Shown: piece after piece, positions 50,927 through 62,100 of the stretch
Numbering within the stretch: position 1 is the first letter of the stretch
Layout of the letters: each line of letters begins with the position of its first letter
DNA from: Gracilimonas sp040904925
GTDB taxonomy: Bacteria; Bacteroidota; Rhodothermia; Balneolales; Balneolaceae
Direction of reading: 5' to 3'
Assembly: GCA_040904925.1 (NCBI GenBank)
Contig: JBBDSP010000006.1
Location: 62,001-126,000 of the forward strand
Length of the DNA stretch: 64,000 nucleotides
The notes under the pieces: generated by a model
Told to the model about the DNA's origin: nothing
The model's input: the letters and a program-made list of their open reading frames with translations, nothing else
The model's database searches: none
Made by a program: the position numbers and the translations under genes

Positions 50927-52009
50927 ATGGCCAAGAAAAACGAAAGAGATTTTTTAGAAGAATTATTGGTAACTCCAAGTCCTACTGGATATGAAAAAGC
51001 CGGTGTTAAAGTGTGGAAAGAGTATGTAGATCAATTTACCGATGAAGTGGTGACGGATGCATATGGTTCTTGTGCCGCCAAGATCAACATGAGCGGAGAC
51101 GTGGCAACGGTAATGCTGGAAGCTCACTGCGATGAGATTGGAATGGTGGTGCAGCACATTACCGACCAGGGATTTGTATATATAAATAAATTGGGTGGAA
51201 GTGATTCTACTATAGCAAGAGCCAAGAAAGTATTCATTCATAATAAGCGGGGCCGGGTAGTTGGAATTACAGGCAACACAGCTATTCACCTACAGGACAA
51301 TAAGAATGGCGGAGGTAAGCAACCGGCGTGGAAAGATATTTATGTGGATATTGGTGTTTCATCAAAAGAGGAAGCCCTCGAGTTGGTACAAGTCGGTGAT
51401 CCCATTACATATGCCACAGATACCGAATTTTTGAATGATGATCTGCTTTCAGCCCGTGCACTCGACAATCGAATTGGTGGATATGTTATTGCTGAGGCTA
51501 TGAGAAAGCTGAGCAAGAATAAAAAAGATCTGAAGGTTAATGTGATCGCTTTGAATTCAATTCAAGAGGAGGTGGGTGGATTTGGAGCCCGCATGATGAG
51601 TTATCGGTTCATGCCGGATGTTGCACTGGTAACAGATGTAACACACTCCACAGATACACCCGGAATTGATCAGAAAGAGCATGGGACGATTGAGTTGGGT
51701 AAAGGTCCCACCGTACAGCATGGAGGCGCTAACCATCCAAAAGTGGTAGAATTTGTTGAAGAGGTGTGCAAGAAGAATAAGGTCGATATTCAGCACGAAG
51801 CTACCAGTGTGAGAACGGGAACAGATACCGACAGTATCTTTTATCAGCAGACCGGGATTCCGAGTGCTTTACTTTCTACACCGCTCCGATATATGCATTC
51901 GCCGGTTGAGATCGTTTCTATGAAGGATGTAAATAACCTCATTGATATCATGGTAGAAACTGTGTTAGCTATGCGCCCTGATCAGACATTTTCAGTTTTT
52001 GAAGAATAG
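50927..52009 (+). CDS. M42 family aminopeptidase
   Basis: This 360-residue metallopeptidase of the M42 (PepA/FrvX/YsdC) group shows LEAHCDEIGMVV (metal-binding His and Asp), NRIGGYVIAEA (metal ligand Asp in ARALDNRIGG), and IQEEVGGFGA with the catalytic Glu pair. It probably forms a large multimer and cleaves N-terminal residues from short peptides in the cytoplasm. It stands alone before a strong terminator. Confidence 0.94.
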   Translation: MAKKNERDFLEELLVTPSPTGYEKAGVKVWKEYVDQFTDEVVTDAYGSCAAKINMSGDVATVMLEAHCDEIGMVVQHITDQGFVYINKLGGSDSTIARAKKVFIHNKRGRVVGITGNTAIHLQDNKNGGGKQPAWKDIYVDIGVSSKEEALELVQVGDPITYATDTEFLNDDLLSARALDNRIGGYVIAEAMRKLSKNKKDLKVNVIALNSIQEEVGGFGARMMSYRFMPDVALVTDVTHSTDTPGIDQKEHGTIELGKGPTVQHGGANHPKVVEFVEEVCKKNKVDIQHEATSVRTGTDTDSIFYQQTGIPSALLSTPLRYMHSPVEIVSMKDVNNLIDIMVETVLAMRPDQTFSVFEE

Positions 52010-52036
52010 TTCAGAGCTTAAGCTACCAGACATAAA

Positions 52037-52068
52037 AAAAGCCTGTTCAGGAAACTGAACAGGCTTTT
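52037..52068. terminator. Bidirectional terminator between the M42 and FAS1 genes
   Basis: AAAAGCCTGTTCAG (52037-52050) pairs with CTGAACAGGCTTTT (52055-52068) around a GAAA tetraloop. Seven A precede and four T follow, so it can stop both convergent genes. Confidence 0.93.
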
Positions 52069-52090
52069 GTCATTTTAGACTAAGAAAAAC

Positions 52091-53812
52091 TTAGTTCGTA
52101 TAACTTGGTGGTAAAAGTACACCATCAATGATATGTATTACACCATTGGTTCCTTGAAGATCAACAGTAGTAACGTTGACTGATCCATTTAAGGTTACAT
52201 TCCCTTCTCCATCAATATTAACTGTGATGTCTTCACCTTGAACAGTTTCAACAGTCATACCATCAGTAAGATCTCCGGCAAGAGCTTCAGTAGCTGCTAC
52301 GTGATAAAGTAATACTTCTTCAACTTGAGCAGCGCTTAGTCCTTCCAGGGTACTGCTAATTTCAGCAAAAGCAGCATTTGTTGGCGCAAACACGGTAAAT
52401 GGTCCGTCACCTTCTAAAGTAGCTACCAATTCTGCATCCACAACTAAACTTACCAATGTAGACAGGTCATAATTTTTGGAAGCGATCTCAACTACATTCT
52501 GGAACTCGTTTGGCAAGATCACGGCATCGATAGCATGAACTACTCCGTTGTTTGTAAAGATGTCTGCTGCTGCAACCATAGCTGATCCGTTTACAGTTAC
52601 TTCACCATTATCCACGGTTACATATACGCTTTCTTCTGTTAAAGAAGCTGCGGTTTGTGCTGCTTCAAGATCTTCTGAACCTACTTCGATCGGCAATACA
52701 TGATATTGCAAGATCTCAGCCAGTTGGTCAGTAGTTAAACTTGCAAGTAATCCATCCGGAAGGTCAGCGAAAGCATCATCCGTTGGAGCGAATACAGTAA
52801 ATGTACCTTCGCTATTTGAAAGAGCTTCAGCTAGACCTGCATCCACAACTGCGCTTACAAGTGTTTCGAAATCATAGCGCTTAGAAGCAGCGTCAACTAC
52901 AGTTCCGTAAGCATCAGGAAGAATTACCTGATCAATTGCGTGAATTACACCATTGGAAACATCAACATCTGCTGTCACTACATTTGAAGATCCGTTCACA
53001 GAAACCTCACCATTATCAACCGTTACAAAGACCTCACCACCAGAAAGTGACTCAACAGCTTGCTCCGGACTCAGGTCACCAGAAAAAACTTCACCTGAAA
53101 GGACATGGTAAGTTAGGATCTCTGTGATCTGATCTGCTGAAAGGGAAGCAAGTAATCCATCCGGAAGGTTAGCAAAAGCGTTATCGGTTGGAGCAAATAC
53201 GGTGAAATCTCCTTTGTACTTTAAAGTTGAAGTAAGACCAACTTGATCAACTGCACCAACTAAACTGGTAAATGTTCCCAATTCGTTAGCTTGATCGATT
53301 ATGTTAGCGTCTCTGATTCCTTCGGGAAGAAGGACAGCATCTATGGCATGAATAATACCGTTAGAGGCTTCAACATCGGCAGTAACTACATTGGAGTATC
53401 CGTTAACCAAAACACCGCCTTCAGCTTCCACAAGTAGCTCTTCACCTAATAGGGAGGCTACATCCTGAGAAGCATTAAGATCTCCGGAAGCAACTGCACC
53501 TTCTACTACATGAAATTGCAGTATTTCAGCAAGTTGGTCATCGGTTAAGCTTTCTAAAGTACCTTCAGGAAGGTCGTTGAAAGCATCGTTAGTTGGAGCA
53601 AATACGGTAAAAGGACCATCTGCTTCAAGTGCTGCCGTTAGTCCGGCATCTACAATAGCCTGAACCAGAATAGAGAAATCGTCATTCTCTTGCGCTGTTT
53701 CAACTATGTTCAATTCTGTCATCCCACTCGTTCCACCGTCGTCATTTGAGTCATTACCGCAACCGATAAATGTCACAGTTGAGATAAGTAGAAGAGAAAG
53801 GAATAATTTCAT
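52091..53812 (-). CDS. Four-domain fasciclin (FAS1) lipoprotein
   Basis: This protein has about 573 residues from the ATG at 53812, with a lipoprotein signal (STVTFIGC, Cys17) and four tandem FAS1 domains of about 135 residues. Each contains GPFTVFAPTNDAF-like and NGVIHAIDAVLLP-like motifs. FAS1 domains act in adhesion or binding, so a cell-surface role is likely. It is 113 bp downstream of the TonB receptor in the same direction and may belong to that locus; SusD-type partners are absent. An upstream start at 53839 would add residues before the signal. Confidence 0.94.
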   Translation of the reverse strand: MKLFLSLLLISTVTFIGCGNDSNDDGGTSGMTELNIVETAQENDDFSILVQAIVDAGLTAALEADGPFTVFAPTNDAFNDLPEGTLESLTDDQLAEILQFHVVEGAVASGDLNASQDVASLLGEELLVEAEGGVLVNGYSNVVTADVEASNGIIHAIDAVLLPEGIRDANIIDQANELGTFTSLVGAVDQVGLTSTLKYKGDFTVFAPTDNAFANLPDGLLASLSADQITEILTYHVLSGEVFSGDLSPEQAVESLSGGEVFVTVDNGEVSVNGSSNVVTADVDVSNGVIHAIDQVILPDAYGTVVDAASKRYDFETLVSAVVDAGLAEALSNSEGTFTVFAPTDDAFADLPDGLLASLTTDQLAEILQYHVLPIEVGSEDLEAAQTAASLTEESVYVTVDNGEVTVNGSAMVAAADIFTNNGVVHAIDAVILPNEFQNVVEIASKNYDLSTLVSLVVDAELVATLEGDGPFTVFAPTNAAFAEISSTLEGLSAAQVEEVLLYHVAATEALAGDLTDGMTVETVQGEDITVNIDGEGNVTLNGSVNVTTVDLQGTNGVIHIIDGVLLPPSYTN

Positions 53813-53924
53813 TTGTGATGAATAGTATGATAAATTCATTCTTTCAATATTTGTGATTAAGATTAAACTACATTCCTAATACACATTGATATTGAGGTAT
53901 GACTATTCTTTTCTGAAAAAAATT

Positions 53925-56690
53925 CTAAAAAGATATTTCTACAGATAAAGAAGGGCTAAAACCGGGTAAAGTCCGCTGATCGCGCTGATAATTTATTTGG
54001 TTACCGGTTCCACTATGTGGAGTTAATGTATAGTAAACAGGGTTTTTACGGTTCATTATATTTACCAGATCCAGTCTAGTCTCAAATTTTATCTGATCAC
54101 TAAATTTGAAAGAATAATTAAATCCAAGATCGAGTTGAAGGTGGTAGGGCAGGGTTGAGGTTTCAGGTGAAGTAAGGTCGAACTCTCCAAAATTAGTCTC
54201 TCCATGTATGCCTAAATAATTATAATAGGCTTTGTTGAACCCCCAATATTTCACAGGAACCCACTTAATGTTAAAGAGTGCGTTGAAATTCTCAAAGGGA
54301 TACCAATTGATGAAAGTGGATAGTGCATAGGGCTCGCTCCATTCCGTGTGGACCATTTCGCCATTAAACCTGTCTTCAATTTTTTCTTTCGACACGTTTA
54401 CCTGATGCATTACATTCAAAGTTAATCTTGGCTCTGTGAACCTCACTTCAGTTGTAATAGCCCCACCGTAAGAAAAACCAGATGATCGAGATAGATATGA
54501 ATTTTGGTCTGCCAGTCTGACTCCAGATGATGTTTGGGGCTGAAGTAGTTCGTGATAATTTAACCTCCAGTTAACTGCTTTCCTTTTATAATAAGACTCA
54601 AAGCTAAGCAAGAACTTGTCGGAGGGTGTTACCGACCAACTGAAAGACGTGTGATAGGATCTTGGAACTTCAGTAGTACGATCGTTAGGCAGCCAAAATT
54701 TATAGGATGGAATTAAGGCAGTAGGTCCAAAACTGGACAGGTCAAATCGGTTTATAAATTGATTGTAAATTCCGGTTGATAATTTGATGGAATGGTATCC
54801 GGAAGCAGTTTCATCCGAATTATATTCTGCTGAAAATCGTGGTTCTAAATGGAATGAATTTCCATTTGGTAAATACGTTCCCCGGGTTCCGAAGGTTAGT
54901 TTGGTTTGATTGTTCGGTGAATGAGAAAATTGGGAAAAAGAACTAAATATAAATGATTCACCGGATGTTGCAGTGGGAAAATAAAAAAGATCACTCAGCT
55001 TAAAATTGTAAGTTATAAATCTGGGATCCAATCCAATCTCGAGTTCACTCTTAGAATTTAGATTATATTTTAATCCGGCACTTAAACTAATTTCTTTGAT
55101 CGTGTTTTCATTCTCATTTACACCGGGCATAAAATCCAGGTCAGAGAAATACTCATAGGCATCTATTGCATTTGCTCCATTTTGGGCAAGGTCATCATCT
55201 CCGATCATACGATAATTATTCTCGAATTTTGAGTAAGTGTAATATGCCTTAAGCCAATAGTCGGTTCTAGCAGTAAGTATTCCGCTTTGCTCTATGTTGA
55301 GCATGGAATTACTCTGAGTTGCTTTGTCTTCAGAGAAAAAGAAATGAGGCTGTTGGGAATTGATGGTGATTCTTTCTGAAAGCAGTTTTGTATCAACAAG
55401 GCTTTTCCCATAGTAGCCTGAGATCAGAAAATTTGAATATGGATCAGAAGATCTTTCCATCGCAAAATGCAGATCATAAAAGGCAACATCAGAATTTTGA
55501 ATGGAAGGATCATAGTGTGCTATGTCTGACTCATCACCCATGATGAAATTTTGCAGCAAGGGATCTAACCTGTTCCACTGATCGAAAGTGCCGGATAGGG
55601 CAGGAGCCTGATAAGCATCCCAGATATTAATACGGGCTCCTATCATAGAATTCCAGGCACTGCCATCCAAAAAAGGTGCTTCAATTCTGGCATTCACCGC
55701 ATAGGGGTCTGCCTGTAAAATTGCCGAGGACTCAGAGCGATCTTCAAGATCATGTTTAAAATCTATAAATCCGGAAAGAGCACTTCCTTTGTCAGCCTCA
55801 AATCCGGATTTCATGATCTCGATCCGGTCGATGGAATAGGGGCTGAATATCCCAAAAGTATTCCCGGCAATGGTAGAGTTATAAATAGGTACGTTATCCA
55901 GCTTTACAAGATGGTCTCTTGAATCACTTCCCTGAATATTGAAACTCTGCTGACCTTCTGAAAATGTGACACCTGAAAAAGCTCTTAAAGATTGAATAAC
56001 ATTTCTGTCGGCACCTACATAATTTTCGGTTATAGAGTTAAAGGAAGTTCCAGAAGCTGCAGGGTTTATTCTTAGATCAGGAGTGTTACTGCTAACAACC
56101 AACGGTTCCATCATATAGCTTTTAGGCGCAAGCTCGATAATGGTAAATGAATTTGATTCAGGCCCTATTGTAACTTTACGTCGTTTTGACTCATACCCCA
56201 CAAAACTAGCCTGAACCTCATATTCTCCGGATATAAGTGATGATATATTGAAATAACCATTCCGGTTTGTAGCGGTGGCCCCAGAGGCATCAGCAATAAG
56301 TACTGTGGCATTTGGAAGAGGCTCTCCGGTCTCTGAGTCTCTTACATAACCTGAAAAGGAACTATACTCAGGCTTTTTGGAAGGCGAGCTTGTTATGACA
56401 TACGTACCGGTAGAGAGAATAATATAATCAAGATCAGAAAAGGATAAGATCTTCTTTAAGATATCTTCAACGGGTTTATCTCTTTCACTGATGTAAATCA
56501 ATTTACCCAGATCCAATTTTGAATCGTAGGCAATATCGATATTGGATATATTTGAAAGCTCGATGAGCGCTTCTTCAACGCTTACGCTTCTTAAGGTAAG
56601 GGAATAGGAATTAGAAGAATCTTTCTCTGATTGGGCAATAGCCGTATTATTGATCGTCAACAAACATAATATGAATAATAAAACCCTCAT
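53925..56690 (-). CDS. TonB-dependent outer-membrane receptor with STN and CarboxypepD-like domains
   Basis: This protein has about 921 residues with a signal peptide (MRVLLFILCLLTINNTAIA). An STN domain (about 35-105) for signalling to FecR follows, then a carboxypeptidase-regulatory-like domain (about 110-195; SGYVRDSETGEPLPNATV), a plug (about 200-330), and a beta-barrel to the end (SVEISF). The combination is typical of Bacteroidota FecA-like or SusC-like receptors under ECF control. The ligand is unknown. The start at 56690 follows the fecR stop after one base, and the longer start at 56717 would overlap fecR. Confidence 0.93.
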   Translation of the reverse strand: MRVLLFILCLLTINNTAIAQSEKDSSNSYSLTLRSVSVEEALIELSNISNIDIAYDSKLDLGKLIYISERDKPVEDILKKILSFSDLDYIILSTGTYVITSSPSKKPEYSSFSGYVRDSETGEPLPNATVLIADASGATATNRNGYFNISSLISGEYEVQASFVGYESKRRKVTIGPESNSFTIIELAPKSYMMEPLVVSSNTPDLRINPAASGTSFNSITENYVGADRNVIQSLRAFSGVTFSEGQQSFNIQGSDSRDHLVKLDNVPIYNSTIAGNTFGIFSPYSIDRIEIMKSGFEADKGSALSGFIDFKHDLEDRSESSAILQADPYAVNARIEAPFLDGSAWNSMIGARINIWDAYQAPALSGTFDQWNRLDPLLQNFIMGDESDIAHYDPSIQNSDVAFYDLHFAMERSSDPYSNFLISGYYGKSLVDTKLLSERITINSQQPHFFFSEDKATQSNSMLNIEQSGILTARTDYWLKAYYTYSKFENNYRMIGDDDLAQNGANAIDAYEYFSDLDFMPGVNENENTIKEISLSAGLKYNLNSKSELEIGLDPRFITYNFKLSDLFYFPTATSGESFIFSSFSQFSHSPNNQTKLTFGTRGTYLPNGNSFHLEPRFSAEYNSDETASGYHSIKLSTGIYNQFINRFDLSSFGPTALIPSYKFWLPNDRTTEVPRSYHTSFSWSVTPSDKFLLSFESYYKRKAVNWRLNYHELLQPQTSSGVRLADQNSYLSRSSGFSYGGAITTEVRFTEPRLTLNVMHQVNVSKEKIEDRFNGEMVHTEWSEPYALSTFINWYPFENFNALFNIKWVPVKYWGFNKAYYNYLGIHGETNFGEFDLTSPETSTLPYHLQLDLGFNYSFKFSDQIKFETRLDLVNIMNRKNPVYYTLTPHSGTGNQINYQRDQRTLPGFSPSLSVEISF

Positions 56691-56691
56691 A

Positions 56692-57606
56692 TTAATTTGT
56701 TGAGATCTTGAACCCATTATGAGTTTTCTGATAGCTTAACCCTTTGATTGTGCAGATATCCTGAATGATAGATTCAGCATCATCAGGCTTATTATAAAAA
56801 GCTGAAATACTATTGCCTTCTTCTGGGACTACGCTTTGGTATTCAATAGTGATATCAAACCGACGTTCCAATTTTTCGAATGCATGGGTTAAGGGCTCTT
56901 TTTGAAAAGAAATATTATTTGATAACCAGGCCACTGAGTTTTTTAGATCAGCTTTAAGCTGAGTCAGTTCAAAGTTCTGATCGATCACTGCTTCATCATT
57001 CTCCTCGAGTATGAAAAATCTTTCATCTGATATATTGAGGTACTCAACCTTGCCTTCGGTAACCGTTACTTTGGATTTAATACCATTCTGTTGATTCCAG
57101 TCTGTTAAGTTAAATTCTGTTCCCAAAACGGTAACTTGTGAATTTTGAGTAGTAACCGTGAAAGGATTACCCGGCTGGCTATCAACTTGAAAATAGCCTT
57201 CACCATAAAGCTCTACATTACGGCCGGTAAAATTAAAAAGTCTCGAGTACTTAAGCTCAGAACCGCTATTTAGGGTGACATCTGAACCGTCGGGAAGAGT
57301 AATTGAGGTGATCTCACCATTAGAGACCTGAATGCTTTTAGGAATTGATAGAAAGACGACTGTCAATAAAAATGCAATAGATGCCGCGATTGAATAAAGT
57401 TTCCAGTTTTTTCCAGATGAATTTTTATTCTTCTCTTCAGTTGTTTCTATTTCTTGAAGAATATTATCGAGAGCATGTTCTACTTCAGAATCAGAAATAG
57501 ATATTTTATCTTTTTCTGCTTTTCGATAGTGCTCAATTTTGTTTTCAAGTTCGTCGGAATGAGGATTGTGTTCATCTTCCGATTTTCCGTGATCATGTAT
57601 ATTCAT
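56692..57606 (-). CDS. FecR-like anti-sigma factor
   Basis: This 304-residue protein has a long cytoplasmic N-terminus (about 1-65), one membrane helix (about 68-88), a periplasmic FecR domain (GEITSITLPDGSDVTLNSGS, GEGYFQV, TVLGTEFNL), and a C-terminal DUF4974 domain (PLTHAFEKLERRFDITIEY). It would hold the ECF sigma factor until the TonB receptor senses its ligand. It lies between the sigma and receptor genes, 10 and 1 bp away. Confidence 0.95.
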   Translation of the reverse strand: MNIHDHGKSEDEHNPHSDELENKIEHYRKAEKDKISISDSEVEHALDNILQEIETTEEKNKNSSGKNWKLYSIAASIAFLLTVVFLSIPKSIQVSNGEITSITLPDGSDVTLNSGSELKYSRLFNFTGRNVELYGEGYFQVDSQPGNPFTVTTQNSQVTVLGTEFNLTDWNQQNGIKSKVTVTEGKVEYLNISDERFFILEENDEAVIDQNFELTQLKADLKNSVAWLSNNISFQKEPLTHAFEKLERRFDITIEYQSVVPEEGNSISAFYNKPDDAESIIQDICTIKGLSYQKTHNGFKISTN

Positions 57607-57616
57607 AAGGTTATTT

Positions 57617-58186
57617 CTATATCACGTGGTTATATACCTCATATTCTTCCCGCAAATATTTTAAAGCCGAAACAATATGATTGTTAACTGTTCTTGCTGA
57701 AATATCCATTACTTCAGCTATTTCTTCATGTCGGAGACCATCAACTCTACTCAGTTCAAAAGCTTCTCGCTGTCGTTCCGGAAGCTTTTTTATAAGTAAT
57801 TCAATAGTATTTACGGTCTCCTCAATGTAAGAATCATTTTCTTGATCTTGATGAATAATCAGGGCATTGGATGAATGATCCGAGTTCTCTAAAGATTCGA
57901 ACCTGTTCTTGTAATCTCGTACATGATTCAGGCTAAGATTACGGATGATTGTGAAAGTAAAAGACTTCAATGATTTTGAAGGATCTAAACTATCACGGTT
58001 TTTCCAGATCTTTATAAATGCATCCTGAACTATGTCACATGCTTGAGGTTTAGATTTAACATACCGATATGCAAAACCAACAAAGTGCTCATAACATGAA
58101 CGGAAAAAGTCAGAATAACTGTCTTTGGAACCGTCTCTTATATCTTCACACCATTTCTGAAACTGATGATCGGTAATGTTTTCCAT
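57617..58186 (-). CDS. ECF sigma-70 factor
   Basis: This 189-residue sigma factor has region 2 (about 25-95; FAYRYVKSKPQACDIVQDAFIKIWKNRDSL) and region 4 (about 130-180; LIKKLPERQREAFELSRVDGLRHEEIAEVMDISARTVNNHI). It fits the Bacteroidota FecI-like ECF group. It heads the operon that includes FecR and the TonB receptor and is likely released when the receptor is occupied. Confidence 0.96.
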   Translation of the reverse strand: MENITDHQFQKWCEDIRDGSKDSYSDFFRSCYEHFVGFAYRYVKSKPQACDIVQDAFIKIWKNRDSLDPSKSLKSFTFTIIRNLSLNHVRDYKNRFESLENSDHSSNALIIHQDQENDSYIEETVNTIELLIKKLPERQREAFELSRVDGLRHEEIAEVMDISARTVNNHIVSALKYLREEYEVYNHVI

Positions 58187-58264
58187 ACTGCCTACAGCTA
58201 ATACACGTAATTATAGTCTTATGACTACTCCGGATTAACTAAAATTTAACAGGAAGCGTTCTCT

Positions 58265-59197
58265 CTAACCCAAAGCCCTTGAAATTCTGTTTTTTAGGGC
58301 TTCGTAATAGGAGGGATATTCTTTGGTGTATGGTTCAATAGGTTCGATATGAATATTCCGATAACCAATGTGGTCTGCTTGTCTGAATCTATCATACAGT
58401 TCTTTTGAGAGTAATTGCAGGTCCCCATTGTAACAAACAATATTTCTGGAATTCTTATTCGATTTTGATTGGAGTAGATACAAAGTGTCTTCTTTTATTC
58501 CCTCAATATTACCGTAAACAACAGACGCTATTGGCTTGTAATGAGAATATTTCTGCCCCGGACTCTTTGGAGATTCAACTTCTGATCCTGAAGTTGAATC
58601 TCGAACGGTCGTACCCAAAACTGATTCAATTTCTTTTGTTCCGATCTTTCCGGGACGTAGAATTGTAGGGAATTCTGAACTAAGATCGATCACGGTAGAC
58701 TCTAAACCGACTTCCGTGTTGCCACCGACAATCACAGGAAAATCATTACCAAAATCACTCATTACATGGTCAGCTTTAGTAGGGCTTGGCCGGCCAGACT
58801 TGTTAGCGCTTGGAGCAACAAGGGGACCGGTTGCATAGATTAATTCCAAGGCAATAGAGTGATCGGGCATTCTGATGGCCACCGTATCTAATCCGGCTGT
58901 GATTAGATCCAATACCTCCGGTTTCTTTTTAAATATGATGGTCAACGGCCCAGGCCAGAATTCATCAATAAGCTTTTTGGCTGGATCAGGAGTGACAGCT
59001 ACAAAGTCATTGACCTGATCGATATTTGATACATGAACAATAAGAGGGTTATCAGCCGGTCTTCCTTTGGTTTCAAATACTTTTTTTATGGCAGAGGGAT
59101 TCCGGGCATCAGCCCCTAATCCATATACGGTTTCGGTAGGGAATGCAACTACCTCACCGGACTTAATCAATTCAATATATCTGCTAAGATCAGGCAT
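58265..59197 (-). CDS. tsaC: L-threonylcarbamoyladenylate synthase (Sua5)
   Basis: This protein has about 310 residues from the ATG at 59197. The YrdC domain shows VAFPTETVYGLGADARN and KGRPADNPLIVHVS, followed by PSANKSGRPSPTKADHVMSD; a C-terminal Sua5 domain (about 205-310) follows a linker with KSPGQKYSHYKP. It makes the threonylcarbamoyl-AMP used for tRNA t6A37. The start overlaps the mfd stop by 8 bp. Confidence 0.95.
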   Translation of the reverse strand: MPDLSRYIELIKSGEVVAFPTETVYGLGADARNPSAIKKVFETKGRPADNPLIVHVSNIDQVNDFVAVTPDPAKKLIDEFWPGPLTIIFKKKPEVLDLITAGLDTVAIRMPDHSIALELIYATGPLVAPSANKSGRPSPTKADHVMSDFGNDFPVIVGGNTEVGLESTVIDLSSEFPTILRPGKIGTKEIESVLGTTVRDSTSGSEVESPKSPGQKYSHYKPIASVVYGNIEGIKEDTLYLLQSKSNKNSRNIVCYNGDLQLLSKELYDRFRQADHIGYRNIHIEPIEPYTKEYPSYYEALKNRISRALG

Positions 59198-62100
59198 GGA
59201 TTTCACTCAGTACAAGTCCTTTTAAAAATTCGAAAGCTGCCTCTTTGTCTGGAATTTCATCAATAACAAAACGAACAGTGTCTTTTTTTTGAATTACCTG
59301 AAATTTATCCTTTTTGTTTGTTTCGATCTTTTCAAGGATCTCCTGAAATTTACCGGAATCATAGAATCTTTTTCCCATATCAGATTCTTGTTTTGGACAT
59401 ACCAGCCACATTCTGTCAGCCCTGATGGTCACTTTAGTAAAGAAGTTTCGCGAGGCAAATAATTTGATCTTACTCGCTAGGATAAGATATTTAGCTTCAT
59501 CGGGTACCGGGCCAAATCTGTCTTCGATTTCTTCTTTCCAGTCATCAATATCTTCGGGTTTTGAGGCTTGTGAAAGTTTTCGGTATAGGTTCAGGCGTTC
59601 TACACTATCCGAAACATAATTTTGGGGAAGAAGGGCTGTCTCATCAAATTCTACAACTGTTTCAGGAAGTTCTACCTCAATTTCGACATTCTCAAACAGA
59701 TCGCTGAACTCAGATTGCTTAAGCTCGTTTACAGCATCATTAAGGATTTTGGTGTACAGATCGAAGCCGATATCATTGATAAATCCACTTTGCTCGGCAC
59801 CTAAAATATCACCGGCTCCGCGAATATCGAGATCACGCATGGCAATACTAAATCCGGAACCCAAATCAGAAAACTCTTCCAGGGCAAGCAGTCTTTTTCG
59901 GGCCTCAGGACTTAAGGTTCGGATGGGATTCGTGATGAGGTAACAAAATGCTTTTCGGTTTGATCTTCCCACTCGTCCACGTAGCTGGTGCAATTCAGCC
60001 AGCCCAAAGTGATTGGCGTGATTTATGATGATGGTATTAGCGTTGGCAATATCAATTCCGTTCTCCACAATATTGGTTGAAACCAGCACATCGAATTTAT
60101 GCTGATAGAAATCACCGATGATCTTTTCAAGCTGGGAGCCCGACATCTGTCCATGCCCAAAGCGAACTCTTATCTCCGGAACCAACCTGCGGATCATTTC
60201 AGCTACCTCTTCAATATTCTTCACTCGATTGTGGATGAAAAAGATCTGGCCTCCCCGTGATATTTCCTGGAGGATGGCGTCCCGGATCAATTCCTCGTCA
60301 AAGCTGTGAATTTCGGTGTATACAGGCTGTCGGTTGGGAGGAGGTGTATTTATGATACTCAGGTCTCTGGCGCCCATCAACGAAAACTGAAGTGTTCTCG
60401 GGATGGGGGTCGCAGTCAAAGTGAGTACATCAACGGAAGCGCGAAAGTTTTTGAGTTTTTCTTTTGCTGATACCCCGAAGCGCTGCTCCTCATCAACAAT
60501 GATAAGTCCAAGGTCTTTGAATTTTACATCCTTGGAAAGAAGCCGGTGAGTTCCGATCACCACATCTACTTCTCCATTAGCTAGTTTTTTAATGACTTCT
60601 TTCTGCTCTTTAGCGGTACGAAAGCGAGATAGAGCCTCCACGCGAACAGGAAATTTTTCCATGCGCTTCATGAAGGTCTTAGCATGTTGTTCCGCCAAGA
60701 TGGTGGTAGGAACCAATAAAGCAACTTGTTTATGGTCAAGCACGGCTTTGAATGCGGCTCGCACCGCAACTTCCGTTTTACCGAAACCAACATCCCCGCA
60801 AATAAGCCGGTCCATGGGGTGTTCACTTTCCATATCTTTTTTTACAGCTTCAATGGCATCATACTGATCGGGAGTTTCTTCAAACTCAAAGTTTGCCTCC
60901 AGTTCGGTTTGCCATTCATTATCCTCTGAAAAACTGTAGGCTTTTTGGGCTTTTCTTTTGGCGTAGAGTAAGATCAGTTCCCTGGCAATGTCTTTAACTT
61001 TCTTTTTCGTCTGCTCTTTCTTTCGTGCCCAGGCACCGGAACCGAGTTTTGTGATACGAGGAGCAGTGCCTTCCTTTCCTGAATATTTTTGAAGTTTATG
61101 AAGGCTGGTGACATTAACATAAAGGGTAGAATCATCTTTGTACTGAAGAACAACGACTTCCTGTTCTGAGTTTTTTACGTTGATCTTTTTGAAGCCCATG
61201 AACTTTCCGATACCGTAATCAACATGAACAACAAAGTCCCCACGATTCAGGTCTTTCAGTTCTTTAAATGAAATTCCTCCATGAAATTTCCTTCTCTTAG
61301 TTTTGGGACGATGGTAGCGGTTGAAGATCTGGTGATCGGTATAAACAGCTAAACCGGCGGGTTCGTACACAAAGCCTTCATGCAAAGACTCTACGGTTAA
61401 TAAATAATTGAAATTATCGCTCGCATCACCGAGTAATTCTTCGAAACGATCACGCTGACCGTCGTTATCACAAAGAATTACTGTTGTCAGGTTTTGCTTT
61501 GAGTTTTTTTCGATCTGCTCCCTTAGAAGTTTGAAATTCCCGTGGAAATCCGGCTGGGGTTTAGTTGCAAGAGTAAGTGTGTCTTCGTCTTTCTCTGAGG
61601 CTCCTACATTTGCCACAAAGATCTGGTGGTTAAAACCGGCAAGCTCATTATCAAAAAGTTTTTCAGATATGTATAGTTCTTCTGGAAGATCGAGATCTTC
61701 GTTGTCTCCATGATCTTCATAGGCCGTTTCTGCCCTCTCAAATTGTTCAGCGATCTTTGATATGATCAGGTCTCTGCTCGATGTTACTAGAAGTGCATTG
61801 TGATCAAAGTAGGAGAGGAAGCTCGATTTTTCTGTATCCGGGAGATTGGTAAGATCAGGGATGATGCGCGCTTCATTTAAAAATGAAACAGAACGCTGTG
61901 AATCTGCATCGAATTCCCGTATGGTATCCAATTCATCCCCGAAAAATTCAAACCTCAGAGGATATTCTCCTGAATAGGGAAAGACATCAAGAATACCCCC
62001 ACGAACGGCAAACTCCCCGGGTTCATCAACAAACCTTACCGGGTTATATCCCTGATCTGCCAACTGTTCTTTAAACTTATGGAGGTCGATCTCATCACCC

